In this document: positions 7,050 to 14,935 of the stretch, in pieces
How the letters are laid out: the number at the start of each line of letters is the position of its first letter
Position numbering within the stretch: position 1 is the stretch's first letter
From: Candidatus Binatia bacterium
GTDB lineage: Bacteria; Desulfobacterota; Binatia; HRBIN30
DNA length: 32,720 nt
Assembly: GCA_036382395.1 (NCBI GenBank)
Contig: DASVHW010000057.1
Coordinates: 1 to 32,720 of the forward strand
Direction: 5' to 3'
The notes under the pieces: generated by a model
Told to the model about the DNA's origin: nothing
Databases searched by the model: none
Seen by the model: only the letters and a program-made list of their open reading frames with translations
Translations under genes and position numbers: made by a program

Positions 7050-7802
7050 TCACGCCGCGCTGAGCCGCTCCAACTCTTCCTGCGGTATGTCGACGTTCGA
7101 GGCCACGCTTTGGACGTCGTCGTGCTCCTCGAGCTCTTCGAGAAGCCTCAAGGTTTGCTCGGCATCCTTGCCGGTCAGACTGACGGTGTTCTCGGGGACC
7201 ATCGCGACCTCGGCGCTTGCCCGCTCGATCTTCGCCGCGTCGAGTGCCGCCTTTACCGCTTCGAACTTCTCCGGCGCCGTCAGGATCTCGTAGCTGTCGA
7301 CGGCGTCGCTCACGTCGTCGGCTCCCGCTTCGAGCGTGACCTCCATGAGGCGATCTTCGTCGGCCTTGGTCTTCTCGACCGTAATGACGCCGCGCTTGTG
7401 AAACATCCACGCGACGCAGCCGGCAGCGCCCATGTTCCCGCTGTGCTTGTCGAAGATCCGGCGCAGATCGGACACGGTGCGATTGCGGTTCTCGGTGAGC
7501 GTGCTGGCCATGATGGCCGCGCCGCCCGGCCCGTAGCCCTCGTAATTTACCTCTTCATAGTGGACGCCGTCGAGCTCGCCCGTGCCCTTCTTGATGGCCC
7601 GGTCGATGTTGTCGTTGGGCATGCTGTTCTCGCGGGCGGTGGTTACCGCCGTACGCAGGCGCGGATTGGCGTTGATGTCGTTGCCACCGAGGCGTGCGGC
7701 AACGCTGATCTCCTTGATCAGCTTGGTGAACAGTTTCCCGCGCCGCGCATCCTTGATGGCCTTCTTGTGCTTGATCGAGCTCCACTTGGAATGCCCCGAC
7801 AT
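7050..7802 (-). CDS. yebC: YebC/PmpR/TACO1 family protein
   Basis: The 250-residue protein is full length and has the family start MSGHSKWSSIKHKKAIKDARRGKLFTKL split by the usual RGKLF segment, the GYGPGGAAIMA motif (about 90-100) and the acidic C-terminal domain. YebC-type proteins were annotated as transcription regulators; recent work on the family points to relief of ribosome stalling at proline stretches, and the mitochondrial homologue TACO1 is a translational activator. Its place before ruvCAB is widely conserved. The Shine-Dalgarno is strong (AGGAGG six bases before the ATG) but half of it lies in the 3' arm of a leader hairpin (7810-7832), so translation could be modulated by folding. 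Confidence 0.97.
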   Translation of the reverse strand: MSGHSKWSSIKHKKAIKDARRGKLFTKLIKEISVAARLGGNDINANPRLRTAVTTARENSMPNDNIDRAIKKGTGELDGVHYEEVNYEGYGPGGAAIMASTLTENRNRTVSDLRRIFDKHSGNMGAAGCVAWMFHKRGVITVEKTKADEDRLMEVTLEAGADDVSDAVDSYEILTAPEKFEAVKAALDAAKIERASAEVAMVPENTVSLTGKDAEQTLRLLEELEEHDDVQSVASNVDIPQEELERLSAA

Positions 7803-7809
7803 GTAACCT

Positions 7810-7832
7810 CCTAGACTGAGTTGGGGTCTAGG
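7810..7832 (-). promoter_or_regulatory. Leader hairpin overlapping the yebC ribosome binding site
   Basis: On the transcript strand CCTAGAC and GTCTAGG form a perfect 7-bp stem with a 9-base loop. The 3' arm contains the first AGG of the yebC AGGAGG Shine-Dalgarno. It lies 8-30 bases before the ATG. It could mask the ribosome binding site, or simply serve as the end of the upstream dehydrogenase transcript. Confidence 0.4.
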
Positions 7833-7872
7833 AAACCAGCTAGCATAGGGATTTTGGCGAGTAAACCAGCCG

Positions 7873-8649
7873 TCAGCGAAACAGATCCGGTTGCTTGAAT
7901 GCGGTCCAGCCCCGGTCGCAGTTGAGGACCGCGCCGGTGAGGCTGCGGGCGGCGTCGGAGGCGAGGAATACCACGACCTCGGCGATCTCCTCCGGCGTCT
8001 GCAACCCGGTGGCGTGCCCTTTGGCGAATGCGCCCTTCATCTCCTCGCTTTGCCAGATCACGGCATTCATCGGCGTATCGACGTAGCCCGGACTGATGGC
8101 GTTGACGCGGATGTTCAGCGCGCCGCAGCCCACCGCCATCGATTTCGTCAGCAGCGCCACACCGCCCTTGGAAGCGGCGTACCCGTCGAGTCCGCCGAGC
8201 GGCAGATGCGCCATCGACGACGCCGTGTTGATGATGGCCCCGCCGCCCGCGTTCGCCATCTCGGGGATGGCGTAGTGGGCGCAGTAGAACACACTCGAGA
8301 GATTGGTGGCGATCACCCGATCCCACACGGCTGGATCAATTCGCGGCGTGAAGCCGTCGTCGAACGGCAGTGCGATGCCCGCGTTGTTGTACAGGATGTG
8401 CAACGCCCCGTACGCGGCGACCGTGTCGTGGACAAGGCGCTCGCACTCGGCTGGTTTGGTGACGTCCGCGGCAATGAAACGGGCCTCTCCCTGCGCCTCG
8501 TGAATGAGCGCCACGGTACCGGCGCCGCTCTCCACATTCACATCCGAGACCACGACTGTCGCGCCCTCACGTGCCAGCGCCAGTGCCCCGGCGCGGCCGA
8601 GCCCCGATCCAGCCCCCGTTACGATTGCTACTTTTCCTGCAAGATGCAC
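7873..8649 (-). CDS. SDR family NAD(P)-dependent oxidoreductase
   Basis: The 258-residue protein is a classical short-chain dehydrogenase/reductase. It has the nucleotide-binding TGAGSGLG (11-18), D61-x-T junction, NNAG (88-91) and the catalytic set N116, S144, Y157 and K161 (YAASK). D36 at the end of the second strand (VVSDVN) favours NAD(H) over NADP(H). The substrate cannot be read from the sequence; members of this type commonly oxidise secondary alcohols, 3-hydroxyacyl or steroid hydroxyl groups. A GGAGG lies 4 bases before the ATG. The serine hydrolase gene ends 27 bases upstream on the same strand, so the two are probably co-transcribed. Confidence 0.93.
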   Translation of the reverse strand: MHLAGKVAIVTGAGSGLGRAGALALAREGATVVVSDVNVESGAGTVALIHEAQGEARFIAADVTKPAECERLVHDTVAAYGALHILYNNAGIALPFDDGFTPRIDPAVWDRVIATNLSSVFYCAHYAIPEMANAGGGAIINTASSMAHLPLGGLDGYAASKGGVALLTKSMAVGCGALNIRVNAISPGYVDTPMNAVIWQSEEMKGAFAKGHATGLQTPEEIAEVVVFLASDAARSLTGAVLNCDRGWTAFKQPDLFR

Positions 8650-8676
8650 ATTGACCTCCGAATCGTTGGTTGCCTG

Positions 8677-9846
8677 TCAGTCCGTCAGTGCCGCGAAGAC
8701 GAGGTCCGACAACTTCTGGTGGCGCTCGATGCTGTAGGAGTCTTCCATCAGACCGCTCGACATGAAGACGTAGGACAGGTCACGTATCGGATCAATCCAG
8801 AAGCAGGTAGAACCGGCTCCGAGACCGCCGAAGGTCTCCGGTGACGCGAGCGTACCGAACGGCGTCGGGTGGATACCCTCACCGCGCAGGAAGAACCCGA
8901 GGCCGAGATACGCGGGGAAAGGCTCCCAGCCGCGGAACGCGTAGGTGTAGTCCATCAGGCTGTTGGGCAGATCGCCGGTCTGGTTGATCTGCACCAACTC
9001 GATCATTGCGGGCGATAAAATGCGTGCGCCGTCCAGCTCTCCTCCACGACGCAGCATCTCGGCGAAACGAAACAAGTCGGACGCCGTGGAGACGTAGCCA
9101 CCGGCAGGAATCTCCGCTTCTTCCGTGATCGCTGCGCCGAAGAACTCGAGCATTTCGGGATCGAACAATCCCCGCCGGCGGTCGCGGGCCACGATCGGGG
9201 CGACCCGCTTGGCGAGGTCCCGACGCAGTCCCAGCGAGGTGTTCTTCATGCCGAGAGGCCGGAACAAGTCCTCCTCGACGATCTGCCGGAACGGACGCCT
9301 GCTTCCCTCCAAGCGGCGGACGACTTCTGCCAGCACGGCATGGGCGACAAGGGCGCTGTAACTGACACGCGTACCCGGCAGGGACTCGGGCAGCGAGGCG
9401 CAGGTGACCGCCACGACCGCGGCGAGATTGCCGGCCATATCAGGGGTGATCAGCGGCGGCAGCATGGCGGGCATCCCCGCGGTGTGGGTCAGCATCTGCG
9501 CGATCGTGATCCGCTCTTTCCCGCGGGCCCCAAACTCAGGGATGATGTCTGCGACCCGGGTGGAGAAGGAGATTTCGCCGCGCTCGATCCGGTTCAGCAG
9601 CGTGACGACGACAAACTGCTTGCCGACAGACATGGTGTAGAACGATTGGTCCTTTTCCACCTGGCGGCCGGCGGCCCGGTCTGCCCAGCCGAAGTGTTCG
9701 TGGTACGCCACCGTGCCGCTTCGTCCGACGACCAGCTCGCAGCCGTCGTAGCGTTCCGCTGCAATGTCGTTGCGAATCACCTCGGAAAGTCGTTCGAGAC
9801 GCTCCGGATCAAATCCCAAATCTTCTGATCGTTGCTGGTTCATCAT
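8677..9846 (-). CDS. Serine hydrolase, beta-lactamase / class C (PF00144) family
   Basis: The 389-residue protein has the S-x-x-K nucleophile motif as SVGK (S73-K76), a Y-S-A at 163-165 where the family has Y-x-N/S, and GGLGAGS near the C-terminus in place of the KTG/HTG strand motif. The conserved MLTHTAGMP segment (118-126) is typical of the EstB/esterase VIII-like group. Members hydrolyse esters of short acids or act as D-aminopeptidases or transesterases; real beta-lactam activity is rare. There is no signal peptide, so it should be cytoplasmic. The start at 9846 (or the next Met) follows GGGAGGTC. Co-directional with the SDR gene 27 bases downstream, suggesting a small catabolic pair. 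Confidence 0.9.
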   Translation of the reverse strand: MMNQQRSEDLGFDPERLERLSEVIRNDIAAERYDGCELVVGRSGTVAYHEHFGWADRAAGRQVEKDQSFYTMSVGKQFVVVTLLNRIERGEISFSTRVADIIPEFGARGKERITIAQMLTHTAGMPAMLPPLITPDMAGNLAAVVAVTCASLPESLPGTRVSYSALVAHAVLAEVVRRLEGSRRPFRQIVEEDLFRPLGMKNTSLGLRRDLAKRVAPIVARDRRRGLFDPEMLEFFGAAITEEAEIPAGGYVSTASDLFRFAEMLRRGGELDGARILSPAMIELVQINQTGDLPNSLMDYTYAFRGWEPFPAYLGLGFFLRGEGIHPTPFGTLASPETFGGLGAGSTCFWIDPIRDLSYVFMSSGLMEDSYSIERHQKLSDLVFAALTD

Positions 9847-9916
9847 CGACCTCCCTGGGGATGCGTGCGAGCATAGTCAAACGGCGTGGATGCCGGCAAG
9901 CCACCGCACTCCCAGG

Positions 9917-10630
9917 TTACAGCAGATACCCCCGGGGGCCCGAGGCGACCAGGATCGGCTCGGCGAAGTGCAGGGACTGGTCGGCGGCGATATCGACCTG
10001 CTGCAGTGTGATCTCGAACCGGCGGAGAGGGCATTGCGCCAGCACGGCGATACGTGCGCTGCCATCGCTGCGGACCACGGCCGGTTCGTACGTCTCCACT
10101 GGGTGCACCATCTGCCATCCTTCGCCGGCGGTGATCTGGCTCAGCTCCTCCGCCGAGGCGATCAGGTGGGAATGTGTCCAACGTTGGCTGGCCCACAGCT
10201 CCTGCATCGCCAGCCAGTACTCGAACACGCCGGCGGCGGTGGGTGGAAACGAGAAGTGGCGGTAGAGCAACTCGACGTCTTGGGTGGGGTAGCCAGCCAA
10301 GGTCGATGCCGCGGAGTCGGGTGGCGCGTGCCAGTCGAGCAGTCGCCGCACCGCCTCGACAGAGGTACCGGACCGGGTGGCAAACGGGCGTACCAGCAGG
10401 TCATGTCCGCGCTTGCCGAAGAAGCGGTAACGCACCACGAAGCCCGAGGACAGTTGCACTGCCGGCAGTACGGCAAGCACTTCGGCGGCATTGGTTTCGA
10501 AGAGATGTTCCCAAAATCGCGCCTCCGCTGACGGTGGGGCCGGGCCGCAACGGTCGCCCGCACGTTGCCGCGCCGCTTCGATGCGGCGCATGACCGCGCG
10601 CACGTCCGCCGCCGGAACGAACTCCACCAT
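9917..10630 (-). CDS. Hypothetical protein, 237 residues
   Basis: I do not recognise this protein. It lacks a signal peptide and membrane helices, and contains aromatic-rich segments (FVVRYRFFGKRGHD around 65-79, LLYRHFSFPPTAAGVFEYWLAMQELW from about 121) and a helical N-terminus (VRAVMRRIEAARQRAG). The start at 10630 is chosen because GGAGG lies 4 bases upstream of this second of two adjacent Met codons; the much longer open frame to 10807 would cross the divergent transporter gene. It is divergent from the DMT transporter, and an 8-bp inverted repeat lies between the two starts. Base use resembles the neighbours, so no sign of recent transfer. Confidence 0.7.
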   Translation of the reverse strand: MVEFVPAADVRAVMRRIEAARQRAGDRCGPAPPSAEARFWEHLFETNAAEVLAVLPAVQLSSGFVVRYRFFGKRGHDLLVRPFATRSGTSVEAVRRLLDWHAPPDSAASTLAGYPTQDVELLYRHFSFPPTAAGVFEYWLAMQELWASQRWTHSHLIASAEELSQITAGEGWQMVHPVETYEPAVVRSDGSARIAVLAQCPLRRFEITLQQVDIAADQSLHFAEPILVASGPRGYLL

Positions 10631-10648
10631 CATGCCTCCAGCATCTAC

Positions 10649-10680
10649 GATCTCTCGGTGTTGCACAATCGTGAGAGATC
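10649..10680. promoter_or_regulatory. Perfect 8-bp inverted repeat in a divergent intergenic region (possible operator)
   Basis: GATCTCTC at 10649-10656 and GAGAGATC at 10673-10680 are perfect inverted copies 16 bases apart (centre-to-centre 24 bases, a little over two helical turns). They sit between the divergent starts of the hypothetical gene (10630) and the transporter (10732), a place where a dimeric regulator would serve both. No regulator gene is adjacent. Confidence 0.4.
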
Positions 10681-10731
10681 CGCGCCGGTGAAGCGCTTGT
10701 AAATCGTCGCCAATGCGGTACAGCAGCGCGG

Positions 10732-11670
10732 ATGACGGCACGCGTCGAGCGCTTGGGTCTGCTGTTCGCCGGGTTGTGCGCGCTGAGCGGCGCCTTCGTG
10801 CCGGCATTCGCCAAGCTCACGACCAATGTCGCCGATCCGGTCTTCGTGGCCACCGCGACGACGCTGTTTGGTGCCATCTGTGCCGCACTCGTTCTCCTCG
10901 CTCGTGGCGAATTGCGCGTGCTCGTGCAGCGTCGAGTCGGGCCGCACCTGCTGGCCATCGGCGCGGTCGGCACCGCCGTTGCCTACGTCCTCTTTTTCTC
11001 GGGCGCACGCCGAGCGACCGCCATCGAGACGGTCATCTGCCTGCAAAGTGAACCCGCTTACTCGTTGCTGGCGGCGTGGCTTTTTCTCGGGCACAGGCCG
11101 ACGTCGCGGCGAGTGCTGGCAATCGGCATCCTGCTGGCCGGGATCATCCTCGCGGTTGGTGGACGGGGATTCGGCGGGTCGAGTGGCATCTGGCTGCTCC
11201 TGGCAACGCCGCTGTTCTGGCAGGGGTCGCATCTTCTGGTCCTGCGCCATCTCGTGGGCATTTCACCCCAAGTGCTGACCGGCGCGCGCTACATCGACGG
11301 AGGAATCTTGCTGGCGGTGTATTGGGCGATGAGCGGTGGCGTGGCACGTCTGCCGAGCACGCCGGACCTCGTCCGGCTGCTCCCGCTGCTGGCGATCCAG
11401 GGTCTCGTCCTGAGTTACGTGGGGACACTGCTGTGGTACCAGGCCATCACCCGGCTCGACCTCGCTCGCACGACGGCCATTGTGGTACCGTCCATCCCGC
11501 TGCTCTCGCTGGGGGCGAGTTTTCTCCTCTTGGGGGAAACGCCAACCTTGTTCCAATGGATCGGATTGCTTCTGACCGCGGTAGGCGTGCTGGGGTTTGT
11601 GACGGCACCGGACGCGCGGACTCGGCTCGAGCAGGTTGCCGGCGCGGTCCCGAGCGCAGCTTTGACATAA
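10732..11670 (+). CDS. EamA-type drug/metabolite transporter (DMT superfamily)
   Basis: The 312-residue integral membrane protein shows about ten hydrophobic helices arranged as two repeated EamA halves (about 8-140 and 150-290). The first half ends with the typical ETVICLQSEPAYSLLAAWLFLGHRP and the second with PSIPLLSLGASFLLLGETPTLFQWIGLLLTAVGVL, both containing the family's conserved helix with Pro/Glu. Such proteins export or import small metabolites; substrate cannot be predicted. The ATG at 10732 has no evident Shine-Dalgarno sequence, and the preceding region is shared with the divergent hypothetical gene. Confidence 0.92.
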   Translation: MTARVERLGLLFAGLCALSGAFVPAFAKLTTNVADPVFVATATTLFGAICAALVLLARGELRVLVQRRVGPHLLAIGAVGTAVAYVLFFSGARRATAIETVICLQSEPAYSLLAAWLFLGHRPTSRRVLAIGILLAGIILAVGGRGFGGSSGIWLLLATPLFWQGSHLLVLRHLVGISPQVLTGARYIDGGILLAVYWAMSGGVARLPSTPDLVRLLPLLAIQGLVLSYVGTLLWYQAITRLDLARTTAIVVPSIPLLSLGASFLLLGETPTLFQWIGLLLTAVGVLGFVTAPDARTRLEQVAGAVPSAALT

Positions 11671-11749
11671 AGCGGTGATTGCTGCATTTGTGGTTTTGCT
11701 ACCCCGCGAATCCTGATGTGACGCGCGCGGTGGAGCCAAGGAGGTAATG

Positions 11750-12217
11750 ATGGCTCGCACGAACGAGTGGATGGTTACGAACATGGTCACGGCGACCCCG
11801 TTCGAGACGGTGGCCGAGGTGGCCCGCCGGATGAGCAGCAACAACGTCGGCGCCGTCCTGGTCGTGCAAGAAGGCGAGCTGTGGGGCCTTTTCTCCGAAC
11901 GCGATCTGGTCACCCGTGTCGTGGCGCAAAAGCGGGATCCGAACGCCACCGATGTCGGTCAAGTTGCCACTCGGGAAGTCGTCACCATCGACGCGGACGC
12001 GCCGATGCAGACGGTTCTGCGGGTGTTCCGGGAGAACAAGTTTCGCCACCTGCCGGTGGTGCAGGGCGGCAAGCCTGTCGGCATCCTTTCGACACGCGAC
12101 TTTCTCGGATTCTTAGTGCAACGGTGCGAACGCTGCATCGACGACGTGAATTACCACCGCAAGCTGGAAGAAGGAGTGGATCCCTACGATCACCCCGGCG
12201 GCTCGTACGGCCGCTGA
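11750..12217 (+). CDS. CBS-domain pair protein
   Basis: The 155-residue protein is a stand-alone Bateman module with two CBS domains (about 8-60 and 70-125): each shows the V-x-x-x-A-x-x-x-M / VG-x-L-x-x-x-D-x-x pattern, for example NVGAVLVVQEGELWGLFSERDL and HLPVVQGGKPVGILSTRDFL. CBS pairs bind adenosine nucleotides or S-adenosyl compounds and act as energy or redox sensors. The C-terminal 35 residues contain two Cys (CERC) and are acidic. The second ATG (11750) is five bases after AAGGAGG, whereas the first (11747) is only two bases after it. It ends six bases before the convergent lipoprotein gene's stop. Confidence 0.92.
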   Translation: MARTNEWMVTNMVTATPFETVAEVARRMSSNNVGAVLVVQEGELWGLFSERDLVTRVVAQKRDPNATDVGQVATREVVTIDADAPMQTVLRVFRENKFRHLPVVQGGKPVGILSTRDFLGFLVQRCERCIDDVNYHRKLEEGVDPYDHPGGSYGR

Positions 12218-12223
12218 ACGGGT

Positions 12224-14746
12224 TTAGGGGCACGCCAGCGGGTCACACGGCTTCGCGTCCCCATAGGGAATCTCGCTCGGCTGATTTGCATCGCATACGC
12301 CATCTACGTCTGTACAGAAGTTCGTGATTTTGCCGCCCGGTGTGAGGAACGCCCGGAGCTGCTCGATCGAGGCCGGGATGTAGCCGCGGAGGCCGTGCGG
12401 ATCGCAGCAGTTCCGTGTCGGGGCCTCGTTCGCCAGCGGCGCGATGAACGGTCCGTGCGCCGGATTGCCGAGGTCGAACGAGCCGGTGTCATAGATGACC
12501 AGCGCCGACGACAGCGGTCCGGGCTCATCGGGAATTTCCGCCATATTCGCCCGCAGTGAACCGACCAGATTGGGCAGCCCCAACGTGCGCGCGGCGATCT
12601 CGGTTGCCACATTCGAGACCTGCTGATCGAGCCACGCCATCGTCATCAGGATGTTCTTGGCGTTTGTTCCTTCGAGCGGATTGCTCGTGATGTGAGTCGC
12701 ATAGCCGGCCGGCTCTCCCCGTACCCACAGCTCGTGGATGATCCCGACCGTCAGTGCCCGTTTCATCGGATCGGCCAGGCCGGTGAGCGACAAGGCGTCA
12801 TCGAACTGGGAAAAATCTGTCGATCGCTGCAGGAGCAGCGAAAAGTTGATGGCAGGGACATCAACGTTGGCGTTGACGACGTCCGGGGAGAGGGCGGTGA
12901 ACATCAGGCCCATGATGCCTCCCAGGCTGGCGCCGAAATAAAACTCCTCTTCCTGCGGTCCGACGAGCACGCCAACTCCCGAAGGTGTCTGGAAAGCAGG
13001 ATCGGCGTTGAACGCGGCGGTCTTCATCATGCGGGCCAACGCCAGCGTGTTGAGCTGGCCCTGACGCAGTCGGTCGGGCAGGGCAGGGAAGTTCTTCAGC
13101 TTCAATACGATCTGGCCGACGACGAAACTGCTGGCGAAGTTTTCCACGTCGGGGGCGGAAAGACCGCGCCAGTCAGTGGCGCCCATGATCAAGTCGAAAC
13201 CGCCGAGACTGGCCTGGTTTGCAAAGCCTTCGACCGTGTCGCGGCCGCTGCCAAAGAGACCGTGACCGATGATGAGCGGGCGCTTGGGTTTGCCGTCGGC
13301 GAGCACGCTGCACGGAATGGCGATGGTGAAGGGCGGATTGGTGAAGCCGTTATGAAGCGGATTGCCGTTCGCATCGACGATCAAGGTTCCCGGAGTCACC
13401 GGCTGCGTAACCGGGTCCGAGGTCAGGAAGAGCGGGACCTGGTACGTCCCTTCGACGATGCGCCAGGCGACGACATCGGGTTTAGAGCAGTCATTTTGGA
13501 TGACGTTGCCGACGGTGAAGGTCTGCGCACCCGCCTCTCTCTGCGCTTGCAGCCATGCGAACGACTGATCCCGCATGGACAGCATCTGCCCGGTCAGCCC
13601 CGCATCGCTCTGCACGACGAAGTCGAAGGCCAGGACGAGTTCGCTTTGTGCTACGCCCGCGACCGTGAGGTGGCTGAAGATATCCTCGAACTGGGACTGC
13701 CGCGACAGGATCGCCTGAATGTCCGTCGGGCGTTGATCGCGCAGCGCTGCAAACGCTGGCTCCGCCGTCACCGGTGTGCCGTCAGGGTGCACCAGGTTGC
13801 GGACGGCGACGATGTAGCGATGACCAGGCGTCAGGCTCCTCGCCGGGCGCAAAAAGAGCGCTTGGCGCGCCGGGATGAAATTGCCCGTCGCGTTTGCGTC
13901 CGGCTCGATGAAGTGGAGGACCCGTGTGTTCGTGTCCACGTCGAGGAGCACCGTCGGGCTGTCCGGGTCGAGTGAGCGCGAGTTGTACGTCCTCGTTTCC
14001 GGCAGCAGCCGCGACGCATTGGACCCGACCGGATCCACTCCACCGGGGAAGTGCATCAAGATCTGTACGGTCGGGCTGAAGCCGTCGAGTATCGAGTAGG
14101 GATCGGGCGAGAGCGGTTTGCCCGACTGCACCGGCATGCCGGTCGCGGGAAAACTCACCCGCCAGCCGGTGGCCGTATTGGCAGGTACGAGGAAGCGCGA
14201 GGAGGGATACGGGAGCATGCACTCGGCGTTGTTCAGGATCTCGCACTGATCGGGGTTGGTGAGGGCAACCGTTTCGAATGAAACTGCGGCGTGCCGTGGG
14301 TCTGTTCCCACGCTGGCCTGGAGGGAATGTTGCCCTGCCGCGACGTTCGGTAGCGCTCCCTGGGCCTGCCCGTTCGCGATGGTGAGCGCCGAGGTCACCG
14401 GATTCCCGTCGAGGGTGACAGCCACACTCCCTGGACCGACACCGAACGGCAGCTGGAGAACCACGCTGACGGACCCCGTCAGTGAGAGCTGCTGGCTGAC
14501 GGGTTTAAGGAACGCCAAGGGGATGTCGGGGGTCGCGGTGGCTGTGGGCGTGCTGGTGAGTGTCGCGGTGGCGGTCGGAACAGGAGTGCTCGTGGGTGTC
14601 GCCGTGGCGGTGGGCGTTGGCGTGTTGGCGGGAGTCCCATTGCTTGAGTCATCGCCGCACGCAGCGGTCATAAAAGTGATTCCGGCGAGCACAAGAACAA
14701 GCGCAGGCGAGACTGAAAACTTGCCACCAAGCCGAGGCTGTAACAT
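12224..14746 (-). CDS. Large lipoprotein with esterase/lipase-like alpha/beta hydrolase core
   Basis: The 840-residue protein has a lipoprotein signal peptide (hydrophobic 14-26, lipobox TAAC with Cys30), then a Thr/Pro/Ala linker (38-73) and an Ig-like region. Residues about 160-330 contain YPSSRFLVP, GFSPTVQILMHFP and LFLRPARSLTPGHRYIVAVRNL, resembling the N-terminal domain of bacterial virulence-factor (VolA-like) lipases. The C-terminal half has RPLIIGHGLFGSGRD (489-503) with an HG oxyanion-hole motif and the nucleophile elbow GASLGG (S607). It probably sits in the outer membrane and hydrolyses esters or lipids; the His and Asp partners are not assigned. The C-terminus is Cys-rich. An ATG at 14746 with AAGGAG nine bases upstream is preferred over a GTG at 14767. 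Confidence 0.75.
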   Translation of the reverse strand: MLQPRLGGKFSVSPALVLVLAGITFMTAACGDDSSNGTPANTPTPTATATPTSTPVPTATATLTSTPTATATPDIPLAFLKPVSQQLSLTGSVSVVLQLPFGVGPGSVAVTLDGNPVTSALTIANGQAQGALPNVAAGQHSLQASVGTDPRHAAVSFETVALTNPDQCEILNNAECMLPYPSSRFLVPANTATGWRVSFPATGMPVQSGKPLSPDPYSILDGFSPTVQILMHFPGGVDPVGSNASRLLPETRTYNSRSLDPDSPTVLLDVDTNTRVLHFIEPDANATGNFIPARQALFLRPARSLTPGHRYIVAVRNLVHPDGTPVTAEPAFAALRDQRPTDIQAILSRQSQFEDIFSHLTVAGVAQSELVLAFDFVVQSDAGLTGQMLSMRDQSFAWLQAQREAGAQTFTVGNVIQNDCSKPDVVAWRIVEGTYQVPLFLTSDPVTQPVTPGTLIVDANGNPLHNGFTNPPFTIAIPCSVLADGKPKRPLIIGHGLFGSGRDTVEGFANQASLGGFDLIMGATDWRGLSAPDVENFASSFVVGQIVLKLKNFPALPDRLRQGQLNTLALARMMKTAAFNADPAFQTPSGVGVLVGPQEEEFYFGASLGGIMGLMFTALSPDVVNANVDVPAINFSLLLQRSTDFSQFDDALSLTGLADPMKRALTVGIIHELWVRGEPAGYATHITSNPLEGTNAKNILMTMAWLDQQVSNVATEIAARTLGLPNLVGSLRANMAEIPDEPGPLSSALVIYDTGSFDLGNPAHGPFIAPLANEAPTRNCCDPHGLRGYIPASIEQLRAFLTPGGKITNFCTDVDGVCDANQPSEIPYGDAKPCDPLACP
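14528..14635 (-). repeat. Degenerate Thr/Pro/Ala linker repeat inside the lipoprotein gene
   Basis: Codons 38-73 consist of imperfect repeats of a T-P-T-A-T-A-T-P / T-S-T-P-V-P unit, visible at DNA level as alternating GTGGC and GGGTGT-type blocks on the plus strand. Such linkers hold an exported domain away from the membrane anchor and tend to vary in length between strains. Confidence 0.8.
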
Positions 14747-14847
14747 GGCGAATCTCTCCTTCCACACGGGATTGTGACGGTTCTTATCGCAGCGTGCGGC
14801 GACAATACAAACGGAAAATCAAACCTTCTGGCCACGGGTTCCCTTTC

Positions 14848-14876
14848 TTGACATCAATAGGCCCCTACGATAACCG
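14848..14876 (+). promoter_or_regulatory. Candidate promoter for the 14936-19753 operon
   Basis: A perfect TTGACA lies at 14848-14853. The best spaced -10 (17 bases, TAACCG at 14871-14876) is weak, while TACGAT and GATAAC are nearby with short spacers. The assignment rests mainly on the -35 and on being the only such site in the divergent 189-base gap. Confidence 0.35.
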
Positions 14877-14891
14877 CAACCGCTGCGTCGT

Positions 14892-14909
14892 GAGACCCGT
14901 CTCGCGAGA
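14892..14909. promoter_or_regulatory. Overlapping palindromes upstream of the hydrolase/thiolase operon
   Basis: GAGAC-CC-GTCTC (14892-14903) overlaps the perfect 10-bp palindrome TCTCGCGAGA (14900-14909). They lie between the candidate -35/-10 and the start codon at 14936, a usual place for a repressor such as TetR-type. No regulator is encoded adjacent, so this is speculative. Confidence 0.35.
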
Positions 14910-14935
14910 TTCGCAGACGAGCTGACAGGCCGCAC

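Noticed and set aside
8677-9846. True beta-lactamase (resistance gene)
   Set aside because: The Y-S-A and GGLGAGS motifs and the absence of a signal peptide fit the esterase-like serine hydrolase group rather than a periplasmic beta-lactamase.
12692-13975. Long plus-strand open frame of 427 codons
   Set aside because: Antisense to the lipoprotein gene, composition typical of a high-GC shadow (Arg/Glu/Val-rich), no motif.
14528-14635. Repetitive block that could suggest a CRISPR or VNTR array
   Set aside because: The units are short, degenerate and in frame, and encode a Thr/Pro linker; there are no spacers.
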